Assembly: GCA_002449335.1 (NCBI GenBank)
Contig: DKDL01000058.1
Coordinates: 1-21,917, forward strand
Direction of reading: 5' to 3'
DNA from: Succinatimonas sp. UBA6849
GTDB taxonomy: Bacteria > Pseudomonadota > Gammaproteobacteria > Enterobacterales > Succinivibrionaceae
DNA length: 21,917 nucleotides
Part shown: piece by piece, positions 15,664-21,917 of the stretch
How positions within the stretch are numbered: the stretch's first letter is position 1
How the letters are laid out: each line of letters begins with the position of its first letter
The notes under the pieces: generated by a model
The model's database searches: none
Seen by the model: only the letters and a program-made list of their open reading frames with translations
What the model was told of the DNA's origin: nothing
Translations under genes and position numbers: made by a program

Positions 15664-15686
15664 GAAAAGAAAAAGCTCAAAAGCCT
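15664..15686 (-). terminator. Possible weak terminator for tRNA-Pro
   Basis: On the minus strand a 5-bp stem (15686-15682 with 15677-15673, one G-U pair) and a 4-base loop precede a T-rich tail (15672-15664). It lies about 55 bases after the tRNA 3' end. The stem is short, so this is tentative. Confidence 0.35.
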
Positions 15687-15740
15687 GTATTCACTGTTCA
15701 ATTTTGATTAAATTAGGAATTAAAAGGGGAGAAATTTAGA

Positions 15741-15817
<77 letters not shown>

Positions 15818-15827
15818 AACGGAATGC

Positions 15828-15856
15828 ATTATAAGAATTGACTGAGCCGATGTCAA
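15828..15856 (-). promoter_or_regulatory. Perfect consensus sigma-70 promoter of tRNA-Pro
   Basis: On the minus strand TTGACA (15856-15851) and TATAAT (15833-15828) are exactly 17 bases apart, a full consensus match. Transcription would start a few bases before the mature tRNA. An A/T-tract follows upstream (15856 onward), which may act as an UP element. Confidence 0.92.
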
Positions 15857-16489
15857 TTTTTTTTCAGATCTTTTTCAAACTTTTTTCAGGTATTTCAACT
15901 TACTTTACCTGCAATAAAGTTTAAATAGCTGAACAGAATTTGCACGAATATGATAAAAATCGGCTTTGTTAAGTGTTATCTTACAAAGAAGCTTTATCCT
16001 CATGTGGAAGAACTTGTAATTAAGTTGCAGTGACCTTCTAATTCAGTTTGCACAGTTCTTGAGATCAGTTTGCAAAGCAAAATTCCAAATCATCAAGACA
16101 AAATCCAAATCATCAGATACTCAAAACGAAATTAACTTTGAAAAGTTCTTCAATTCTATTGAACAGATCTATTGCGCAAATTTTTTTAATCCATGTAACA
16201 AAAAGATATCAACTAAATTAACCAAGTCTATCTACTAATGTAAACTGACATCTAAAATGCGGAGTAAATAATATTTAAAATTCAATTGGATAGATTAAAA
16301 TTGCACCTGTAAATCAGCTTAAAAGATCAATTTTCTAAAAATGAACCTCATTTTTAGCAAAAATCTGGGTTGTTTTAACTAAAAACACAAAAACTGAACT
16401 ATGTGATAAAAATTTTTAAAAAATAATTTTTTACTAACTTATTGATTTATAAGAATTCATAAAATTTCTTAAAAAATATTTTTTGAGAA
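15857..16489. other. Gene-free AT-rich stretch with short repeats
   Basis: No credible ORF on either strand. It holds two pairs of short direct repeats (16043-16115). From about 16380 to 16490 it becomes very A/T-rich with runs of A and T, which could act as an UP element, a bend or an H-NS-like binding region. The stretch TGAACTATGTGA (16395-16406) resembles the complement of the dyad at 16511-16524. Confidence 0.5.
16043..16115 (+). repeat. Two adjacent pairs of short direct repeats
   Basis: TCAGTTTGCA occurs at 16043 and 16065 (22-base period). TCCAAATCATCA occurs at 16084 and 16104 (20-base period). The periods are near two helical turns. They could be protein-binding repeats or decayed mobile-element ends; no gene is attached. 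Confidence 0.55.
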
Positions 16490-16525
16490 AGTGATCACAA
16501 ATGAAAAAATGTGATATAGTTCACG
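16490..16525. promoter_or_regulatory. Two GTGA/TCAC dyads over a promoter-like -10
   Basis: A perfect 8-bp palindrome GTGATCAC (16491-16498) is followed by GTGA-N6-TCAC (16511-16524). The second dyad encloses TATAGT (16515-16520), a plausible -10, with a weak -35 (TGATCA, 16492) 17 bases upstream. A protein bound here would block the promoter. The second dyad resembles a CRP site (TGTGA-N6-TCACG), but its position is wrong for activation. Confidence 0.4.
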
Positions 16526-16526
16526 T

Positions 16527-16586
16527 ACTCCTTATGTTTGTTTGATTGTTGTCCCCTGAATGATTTTTTGTATTCAGGGGATTTTT
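16527..16586 (+). ncRNA. Candidate short transcript ending in an orphan terminator
   Basis: The strong terminator at 16552-16586 has no protein gene upstream on the plus strand, because the nearest feature is the opposite-strand tRNA-Pro. A promoter-like TATAGT at 16515-16520 would give an RNA of about 60 nt: a U-rich single-stranded 5' part and a terminator hairpin with a U tail, as in Hfq-binding small RNAs. A 14-codon frame starting at 16501 (MKKCDIVHVLLMFV) also ends just before the hairpin, so a leader peptide is an alternative. The next gene lies 364 bases downstream. Confidence 0.35.
16552..16586 (+). terminator. Strong stand-alone Rho-independent terminator
   Basis: A perfect 10-bp stem (16552-16561 with 16572-16581), containing four G-C pairs in a row, closes a 10-base loop and is followed by five T. 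The arms have no T run on the opposite strand, so it reads rightward. Confidence 0.88.
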
Positions 16587-16950
16587 CTTTCTGGGATAGT
16601 TAATTTTTTAAGACTGTTTTTTAGCCTCAATTACTCAGTCATCAGATTTCTTCAACTCTATTTCTGCACACTTAAAACTTACTTCCTGTAAAGATTTTCA
16701 TCATATCTTGGATAACAGAGAATTAGCCTTAATCAATCTTCAATAACGCTGTCTTTATATAAACCTCATGTTATTGGCATTTACTTAACAATGCCTGAGT
16801 TCATATTTTTTTAAACTTGCTTACACTTTATTGTTTAACATTCTGAACATACAGCTTTTTTTTGCTACAATAATCCACTTATATAATAAAAATATAATAA
16901 CTATGAAAGCATCGACATTATTTAATTTTGTTGAGAGTGGAGAACAAAGG

Positions 16951-17760
16951 ATGTCTTTTGTATCAGATTTTAAGAGATTAACTCTAGTTTTAGCAGTATC
17001 AGCTTCATCAATGTTAGTTTGTAATGGCTGTATCACTGCTTTAGTAGGTGCAACTGCAGCCGGTGCTGGTGCAGTTATCGGTTCTGACAGCCGTACAGTG
17101 GATGTACAGGTTGATGATCAGAAGATCGAAAACCAGGTAGGCAGAATTTTAAAGAATGATCGCATGAGATCAGATTCAAAAGTCTTTAGAGTTGACTGTG
17201 TATCAGTAAACGGTAACGTACTGTTAGTTGGTCAGACTCGTGATACAGAGTACATGAACTGGGCTTTAGGTTATATCAAGAAAGTTCCTAACGTAAAGAG
17301 AATTTTCAACTGCGTATCTAACAAAGATCCTATTAAGACCAGTGTGATTGCACATGATGCTTTCATCACTTCAAAAGTTAAGAGCGCTCTTTTATTCGGT
17401 TCAAAGATCAGTTCAGGTAGATTTAAGGTATATACCGAGGATAGCGTAGTTTACTTATTAGGCTATATCACTCGTGATGAAGGTCAGAGAGCTATCAACC
17501 AGACCAGAAAAGTTGGCGGTATCAAAAAGATCCACCCAATCTTTGACTATATGGATGCCTCTGGTACACCTAACTCATCAGACGGTGCTCCTGTAGTATC
17601 AGATAATTCATCAGAATCATTAACTGTAACACCAGCTACAACTACCAGAAGCTCATCTTCAATGGCTAATGAAGTTCAGTCTGATGTTGACAATGGTGGC
17701 GCTGTACTTGAAGATGACACAGATCTGTTAGCTCCAAGTGCTCCTGCTCAAAGTTTCTAA
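16951..17760 (+). CDS. dolP: Dual BON-domain outer-membrane lipoprotein (DolP/YraP-like)
   Basis: Envelope lipoprotein of the DolP (YraP) type, which in E. coli supports outer-membrane integrity. The chosen 269-aa form starts at MSFVSDFKR, with GGAG eight bases upstream. The frame is open 40 codons further, but those lack a signal sequence. A signal peptide leads to Cys27 in the lipobox-like LVCNGC, then a Gly/Ala-rich segment and VDVQVDDQKIE as in DolP. Two BON domains follow (about 55-125 and 132-200). Unlike the 191-aa E. coli protein, it has a Ser/Thr-rich acidic tail of about 65 residues ending in PAQSF. A possible promoter is CTGAAC (16843) with TACAAT (16866), 17 bases apart. The next gene begins 12 bases after the stop. 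Confidence 0.85.
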   Translation: MSFVSDFKRLTLVLAVSASSMLVCNGCITALVGATAAGAGAVIGSDSRTVDVQVDDQKIENQVGRILKNDRMRSDSKVFRVDCVSVNGNVLLVGQTRDTEYMNWALGYIKKVPNVKRIFNCVSNKDPIKTSVIAHDAFITSKVKSALLFGSKISSGRFKVYTEDSVVYLLGYITRDEGQRAINQTRKVGGIKKIHPIFDYMDASGTPNSSDGAPVVSDNSSESLTVTPATTTRSSSSMANEVQSDVDNGGAVLEDDTDLLAPSAPAQSF

Positions 17761-17772
17761 TTAGAAAAAAAT

Positions 17773-19422
17773 ATGGCTCAAAGATCTAAACCCCAGGCAA
17801 TCTTCTTTGTGGATGCATACACCCCAAATGAAGGTGAGATGGGCTTATGCCTTGAATATGGCATTCTCAGCTGGTCTAGCCTTAAAAAGGAAAGACCAGA
17901 GGTATATGTACATTCATTTTTAAAACCAGCAACTACTCCTAATCGAGTACGCTGGTCTAATGCATCTGTTGAGATGCATATCTCAAAAGATTTCATTGAG
18001 AACAACAGTGATCTTCCAACTATCGAAGACATGATTGAAGCTGATTACTTAAAGGGTAAATCAGTTGTCTGCTTTGACAGTACTGTAGAACCTTTCTATT
18101 CTCTATTAGAAAAAAGTTCTGAGGTAGTATCTATAGTTCAGCTTTGGAATGATCTCTTTGCCGATAATGAGAAAGCTCTGTTATGTACCTCTCTTTCAAA
18201 GATGTGTGACTTTATTGGTATGTTGCCAGATGACAAGGAAAACACCAATTACACACCTTTGTTAAAGCGCCTGCATCAGATGGCTGCTTTATGGTTCCTG
18301 TTAGAGGAAATGTCAAAGCATCCTAAGTCAAAACGCTCTATGGGCGCAGGTGGCATGCAGTTTAACTTTATCTGGCCTTTACCTAAGACCAATGAAAAGT
18401 GGTTTGAGCGCGATGTAAACTCTTTTAAAGATCTTACTGATGATGAGATTAAAGAGTTCTTCAGTGGCACCTTAGCAGACAGAATCAACTGGTTTGAGAT
18501 GAGTATGTATGCCTGTGACTGGGTCTTCCATCGTCAAAAGAACAGGGGAACTGAGGATCTTGAAGGACGTAATGAGATGGCAGATTTCATCTTCAGAAAC
18601 GTTCTAAACTTCAAGATGCAGGTCTGGGTTCTGATTTACTACTCAATCTACAATCACAGATTAGAGACCGCAAGACAAATTGCTTTAGATCGTTGCGACT
18701 TGCGTAAATTAAAAAGCGCTCAGTTAGAGAACTTCTCAAACTTTATCATTGAAAACCTGGATGTTTTCTTATCAGGAGATCAAAAGCAAAAGCTATTAGC
18801 CTCTTTAATCAAACAGTCTTTTGATGCTAATGGCTCTGCTCGTTTTGAGCATTTTGATTTTGATGCTCTGCAAAAGCAGTATGCATCTCACCGAGGTGAT
18901 GATCAGAAACTGTACTTTACAGATAATGCTCCTGACACTAAGTTAAAGAATTGCTATAAAGAAATTCGTGATGCTTCAGGACGTACTATTTACAGACGTT
19001 ATGAAGTAAAGGGCAGAGGTAAAGAGAGAGCTGCTGCAAAAGATCTGGTACTGAGAAATTTAAACAGACTCTATAACGATGCTCGTAACGTCTTTTCAGA
19101 TATGTGGCTTACTCCATCCTTAAAACTGTGGATACAGTTTATTACAGGCTGCAATATCGCAGAGATTGTGCGCCCTGTAAGAGCAAACGACTCAAGTGAG
19201 TTGATTGAGGTAAGAACAAGCCTTAGCAAAATACTTGAAAGATGTGCTTATGATTATCTTTTAAAACTGTATAATGAGCTCAAAAAGATATTTGCTGCTT
19301 TGCAGGATGACAATATTGAGATCCCTCCATTCCAGTTTAACTTCCAGGGAATTTCAATTGAAGTAGAGATCATCTCAGCTGCAAAAGTAGGCTTCTTTAA
19401 GCGATTATTTAGTTTTGAGTAA
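17773..19422 (+). CDS. Unknown 549-aa protein with degenerate DnaQ-exonuclease-like N-terminus
   Basis: I do not recognise a named family. Residues about 8-170 follow the plan of a DEDDh 3'-5' exonuclease fold: strand FFVDAY, then LEYGILSWSSL, HSFLKP, HISKDFIENNSDLPTIEDM, and VVCFDSTVEP. The catalytic set is broken: Asp14 is present, but the glutamate expected two residues later is Tyr16, and no final HxxxxD is apparent, although Asp102 may be kept. The domain is probably non-catalytic. The rest (about 190-549) is mostly helical and charged, with no signal peptide or membrane helix, so the protein is likely cytoplasmic. It starts 12 bases after the BON lipoprotein gene with a poor ribosome site, suggesting co-transcription, and mepA follows 44 bases later. 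Its role is unknown. Confidence 0.8.
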   Translation: MAQRSKPQAIFFVDAYTPNEGEMGLCLEYGILSWSSLKKERPEVYVHSFLKPATTPNRVRWSNASVEMHISKDFIENNSDLPTIEDMIEADYLKGKSVVCFDSTVEPFYSLLEKSSEVVSIVQLWNDLFADNEKALLCTSLSKMCDFIGMLPDDKENTNYTPLLKRLHQMAALWFLLEEMSKHPKSKRSMGAGGMQFNFIWPLPKTNEKWFERDVNSFKDLTDDEIKEFFSGTLADRINWFEMSMYACDWVFHRQKNRGTEDLEGRNEMADFIFRNVLNFKMQVWVLIYYSIYNHRLETARQIALDRCDLRKLKSAQLENFSNFIIENLDVFLSGDQKQKLLASLIKQSFDANGSARFEHFDFDALQKQYASHRGDDQKLYFTDNAPDTKLKNCYKEIRDASGRTIYRRYEVKGRGKERAAAKDLVLRNLNRLYNDARNVFSDMWLTPSLKLWIQFITGCNIAEIVRPVRANDSSELIEVRTSLSKILERCAYDYLLKLYNELKKIFAALQDDNIEIPPFQFNFQGISIEVEIISAAKVGFFKRLFSFE

Positions 19423-19466
19423 ATCTGTGTAAGAGCATTTACTGTGTTCTTACATAGTAAGTAATA

Positions 19467-20297
19467 GTGAAAATGATCTTAAATTCTTTAAAAGCTGCTG
19501 CATTTACGGCAGCTTTATTATTTGGTGCAAACACAATTGTAAGTACAGCTAATGCTGCTGAGGTTATCGGCGAATATGCTAACGGCTGTATTAAAGGCGC
19601 TGTACCACTAAACAGTGGTACTAACTATCAGGTTCAGATCTGGGGACAGGGTAGAAACTACGGTCACCCTGAACTTATCGATTACATCCAGAAGCTCGTT
19701 TTAAGAGCCAAACACTACAATTTACCTGATCTTTTGATAGGTGATTTATCCAAAAGACGCGGTGGCTCATTCGGTGGCGGTTCAAGTCACGGTTCACATC
19801 AATCAGGTTTGGATGTAGACATTTCTTTTGACTTTGCAACTCCAAAGAAATCCTTTTATGAGCTCTCTCATCCACAGGATGTGTATCTTGTGGATACACA
19901 TAATCGAGTAACCAAAAACTTTGATAAAAGGCGTGTAGCCTTAATTTATCTTGCAGCAGCTGACAGCCGTGTTGAAAGGATCTTTGTAGCTCCTGGTATT
20001 AAAAAAGCGTTATGTCAGGTCTATGAAGGTCACGATAAGAGCTGGCTGCAAAAACTGCGTCCATGGTTTGGACACAGAGGACATATGCATGTAAGACTTG
20101 CCTGCCCATTAGACAGTCCTTTGTGCGTAAATCAGGCTAAAGCTCCACAGGGCGATGGCTGTGGTCAGGAATTAGACTCATGGCTCTATCCAAAGAAATA
20201 TGCTCAAAAACCTGCTAAAAAGGGTAAACCTCAGGTTAAAAAGAAGAGAGTTATGCCAGTACAGTGCAGAGCACTATTTGCCTCGTCTTCATACTAA
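19467..20297 (+). CDS. mepA: Penicillin-insensitive murein endopeptidase (M74 family)
   Basis: Periplasmic zinc enzyme that cuts D-Ala-mDAP cross-links in peptidoglycan. The 276-aa protein has a signal peptide cleaved after ANA (about residue 30). The zinc-site motifs are present: SHQSGLDVD with His111 and Asp118, and HRGHMH (203-208) with His208, equivalent to His113, Asp120 and His211 of E. coli MepA. His108 and His206 are also conserved. Cysteines at 41, 187, 214, 221, 233 and 268 approximately suit the disulfides of this family. The C-terminal Lys-rich tail (KKGKPQVKKKR) is basic. The start is uncertain: GTG at 19467 or ATG at 19473, neither with a strong ribosome site. An 8-bp hairpin (19428-19435/19447-19454) lies right before them. 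A terminator follows. Confidence 0.95.
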   Translation: MKMILNSLKAAAFTAALLFGANTIVSTANAAEVIGEYANGCIKGAVPLNSGTNYQVQIWGQGRNYGHPELIDYIQKLVLRAKHYNLPDLLIGDLSKRRGGSFGGGSSHGSHQSGLDVDISFDFATPKKSFYELSHPQDVYLVDTHNRVTKNFDKRRVALIYLAAADSRVERIFVAPGIKKALCQVYEGHDKSWLQKLRPWFGHRGHMHVRLACPLDSPLCVNQAKAPQGDGCGQELDSWLYPKKYAQKPAKKGKPQVKKKRVMPVQCRALFASSSY

Positions 20298-20366
20298 AAG
20301 AGCTTGATACTCAATAGAACCTAAGCAAATCACAACATAGGTTCTCCAACCTGTAAATGATCATAA

Positions 20367-20398
20367 GATAAAGAGTGCTTGGCACTCTTTATCCTTAA
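20367..20398 (+). terminator. Hairpin terminator after mepA
   Basis: A perfect 12-bp stem (20367-20378 with 20382-20393) closes a 3-base TTG loop. The T-rich part (TTTATCCTT) overlaps the lower stem, so the U tail is modest. A weaker 8-bp hairpin with a 14-base loop lies upstream (20316-20323/20338-20345). Confidence 0.65.
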
Positions 20399-20512
20399 CC
20401 CAATCAAAGCAAACTAAAAAACAAATCTTAATTCCTCATACAAATTCAATCGTCAGTTCTAATACCTGATTAGCTGGTGAAAAATGGTGCAAATCCATTG
20501 TCTTCACAAGAA

Positions 20513-20543
20513 TTGCTTACATTTTTTTTACATAAGGTAAACT
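20513..20543 (+). promoter_or_regulatory. Possible argC promoter
   Basis: TTGCTT (20513) and TAAACT (20538) are 19 bases apart, longer than ideal. The gap from mepA to argC (20298-20600) otherwise holds the terminator and a small 5-bp hairpin (20483-20499). One half of an ArgR-like box (ATTCA at 20565-20569, after an A-run) is present, but the matching half is missing. Confidence 0.3.
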
Positions 20544-20600
20544 AGTCCCATTGTTGTTGTAAAAATTCAATTTAGGCTCTAATAAGTAACGGAGATAAAC

Positions 20601-21602
20601 ATGGTAAAGGTAGCCGTAGTAGGTGCTAGTGGTTATGCTGGAGCACAGCTTTGCAGAATTATTTCAAGACATGAGAAGTTAGAACTTACAGGTCTATTTG
20701 TATCAGAGAATTCACTAGATAAGGGTAAAAAGATTTCAGAGCTTTACGGTGAGTTAAATGGCGTATGTGATAAGGTTCTACAGCCATTAACAGGCGCTAA
20801 AGACATCATTGATATTGCTGATGCTGTATTTTTAGCAACTGACCATAAGGTAAGTCATGATATTGCTCCTGCTTTAGTAGAAGCTGGTGTTGCTGTATTT
20901 GACTTGTCAGGTGCTTTTAGAATTTCAAATACTGATGTCTTTGAAAAGGCATACGGCTTTGCTCATGAGCACAAAGATCTTTTAAAGAAAGCTGTTTATG
21001 CTTTAGCAGAGTATGTTGATGTAAATGCTCTTCAGAACACTAAGATGATCTCACTGCCAGGTTGCTATCCTACAGCTTCACAGTTAGCTCTAAAGCCTTT
21101 AATTGAGAATGGGTTATTAGACTTAAATTACCGTCCATCAATTAACGCTGTTTCAGGTGTATCTGGTGCAGGTCGAAAGGCAAAGCTTACCAACTCCTTC
21201 TGTGAGGTAAGCTTAAACGCTTATGGTGTATTTACACACCGTCATCAGCCAGAAATTGCTGAGCACTTAGGTACAGAGGTTATCTTTACACCTCATTTAG
21301 GTGACTTTAAGCGTGGTATTCATGCAACCATCAATGCAAAGTTAAAAGATGGTGTAACTCCTGAGCAGGTTGCTAAAGCTTATTCATACTATGACAACAA
21401 GCCATTAGTAAGAGTAAAGAAGGGTATGCCTAAGTTACAGGATGTTCAGTATTTACCATTCTGCGATATCGGCTATGCAATGAAAGATAACTACATTGTT
21501 ATTTGCTCATGCATTGATAACCTTCTAAAGGGTGCATCAGCTCAGGCTGTACAGGTACTAAACCTATATTACGGCTTTGATGAGACACAAGGTCTTATCT
21601 AA
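20601..21602 (+). CDS. argC: N-acetyl-gamma-glutamyl-phosphate reductase
   Basis: NADPH enzyme of arginine biosynthesis that reduces N-acetylglutamyl-phosphate to the semialdehyde in the cytoplasm. The 333-aa protein opens with the Rossmann motif VVGASGYAGAQLCR. The catalytic thiol is Cys155 in LPGCYPTA, and the base is a histidine in HRHQPEI (213-215). AVSGVSGAGRKA and the C-terminal segment IDNLLKGASAQA are also typical. The length is usual for the shorter ArgC group. GGAG lies six bases before ATG. No other arg genes are in the window; a terminator follows the stop, so argC is apparently a single-gene unit here. Confidence 0.96.
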   Translation: MVKVAVVGASGYAGAQLCRIISRHEKLELTGLFVSENSLDKGKKISELYGELNGVCDKVLQPLTGAKDIIDIADAVFLATDHKVSHDIAPALVEAGVAVFDLSGAFRISNTDVFEKAYGFAHEHKDLLKKAVYALAEYVDVNALQNTKMISLPGCYPTASQLALKPLIENGLLDLNYRPSINAVSGVSGAGRKAKLTNSFCEVSLNAYGVFTHRHQPEIAEHLGTEVIFTPHLGDFKRGIHATINAKLKDGVTPEQVAKAYSYYDNKPLVRVKKGMPKLQDVQYLPFCDIGYAMKDNYIVICSCIDNLLKGASAQAVQVLNLYYGFDETQGLI

Positions 21603-21630
21603 GAGAAAGCAACCTTAAAATCTCTTAACT

Positions 21631-21667
21631 AAATAATGCAGAGGACTGTCTTCTCTGCATTATTTTT
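21631..21667 (+). terminator. Rho-independent terminator after argC
   Basis: A 13-bp stem (21631-21643 with 21653-21665) closes a 9-base loop, and the T run at 21663-21667 completes it. It lies about 30 bases after the argC stop. Confidence 0.88.
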
Positions 21668-21917
21668 AATTATTCAAATCAAAACTCAAACTAAAAAACG
21701 CAAAATCAAAATTCAAACAGCAATCTTCAAGGCTTGATGTGAAGAAAATTACTCTCAGCTAGTTTTAAGATCCATATCATCTAAAAGAAAAGTAACAATT
21801 GTCTTACATTGCTTTTTTCATTTTCTATCATGCTTTAGCCTAATTTAGAGTAATCAAGATAAGGTATAAACAATTTCATAATGTACAATTAACCTGTATT
21901 GGACTTTGTATTATTTG
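21668..21917. other. Gene-free AT-rich end of the window
   Basis: I see no credible ORF, RNA gene or strong hairpin. It is presumably the upstream region of a gene beyond the window edge. Confidence 0.5.

Noticed and set aside
16510..16525. CRP activation site
   Set aside because: It resembles TGTGA-N6-TCACA with one mismatch, but it overlaps the -10, and a class II start would fall within the terminator; activation by CRP is not supported.
16831..16950. Longer N-terminus for the BON lipoprotein from 16831
   Set aside because: It overlaps likely promoter sequence and would place 40 residues before the signal peptide; ATG 16951 has GGAG upstream and gives a normal lipoprotein signal.
20551..20575. 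ARG box upstream of argC
   Set aside because: Only one half (ATTCA) is present; the opposite half does not match TGAAT.

Overview
The window is an AT-rich bacterial chromosome segment. It looks like a host-associated anaerobic gammaproteobacterium, and I infer Succinivibrionaceae (order Aeromonadales). Gammaproteobacterial markers are a MepA endopeptidase, a DolP/YraP-like BON lipoprotein, and a hisC2-type aminotransferase joined to aroA. A NIF-type NifU/NifS pair and codon use rich in TTA, GTA and AGA fit an anaerobe. No marker gene fixes the genus.

Layout, left to right. (1) 138-5186 is metal homeostasis: a Zn/Cd-type P1B ATPase with its own terminator, then a Cu(I) ATPase (CopA) with a metal-binding domain at each end, whose last codons overlap an Lrp/AsnC regulator. 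(2) 5368-7733 is Fe-S cluster assembly: a three-domain NifU whose C-terminal Nfu domain has lost both cluster-binding cysteines, and NifS. (3) 8090-10430 holds two overlapping genes for membrane-bound GGDEF proteins (diguanylate cyclases). (4) 10566-13010 is the hisC-aroA operon for amino-acid biosynthesis, with a recognisable promoter and a terminator. (5) 13302-13946 is an unrecognised exported protein. (6) 13957-15817, minus strand, holds a candidate independent small RNA gene, an HTH plus ImmA/IrrE metallopeptidase gene, three short direct repeats, and tRNA-Pro(UGG) behind a consensus promoter. (7) 15818-16950 is more than 1.1 kb without protein genes; it contains short repeats, a pair of GTGA/TCAC dyads and a strong stand-alone terminator that suggest a second small RNA. 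(8) 16951-20297 is an envelope cluster: BON lipoprotein, a 549-aa protein with a degenerate DnaQ-exonuclease-like N-terminus, and MepA. (9) 20601-21602 is argC, followed by a terminator and a gene-free tail.

How the genes may work together. Copper damages Fe-S clusters and diguanylate cyclases respond to surroundings, so regions 1 to 3 could form a stress-facing neighbourhood; this is inference from proximity only. The firmest unusual observations are the cysteine-less Nfu domain, the minus-strand small RNA with its own promoter and terminator, and the degenerate exonuclease-like protein between the lipoprotein and MepA. I see no CRISPR array, prophage, intact insertion sequence or known defence system other than the lone ImmA/IrrE gene.
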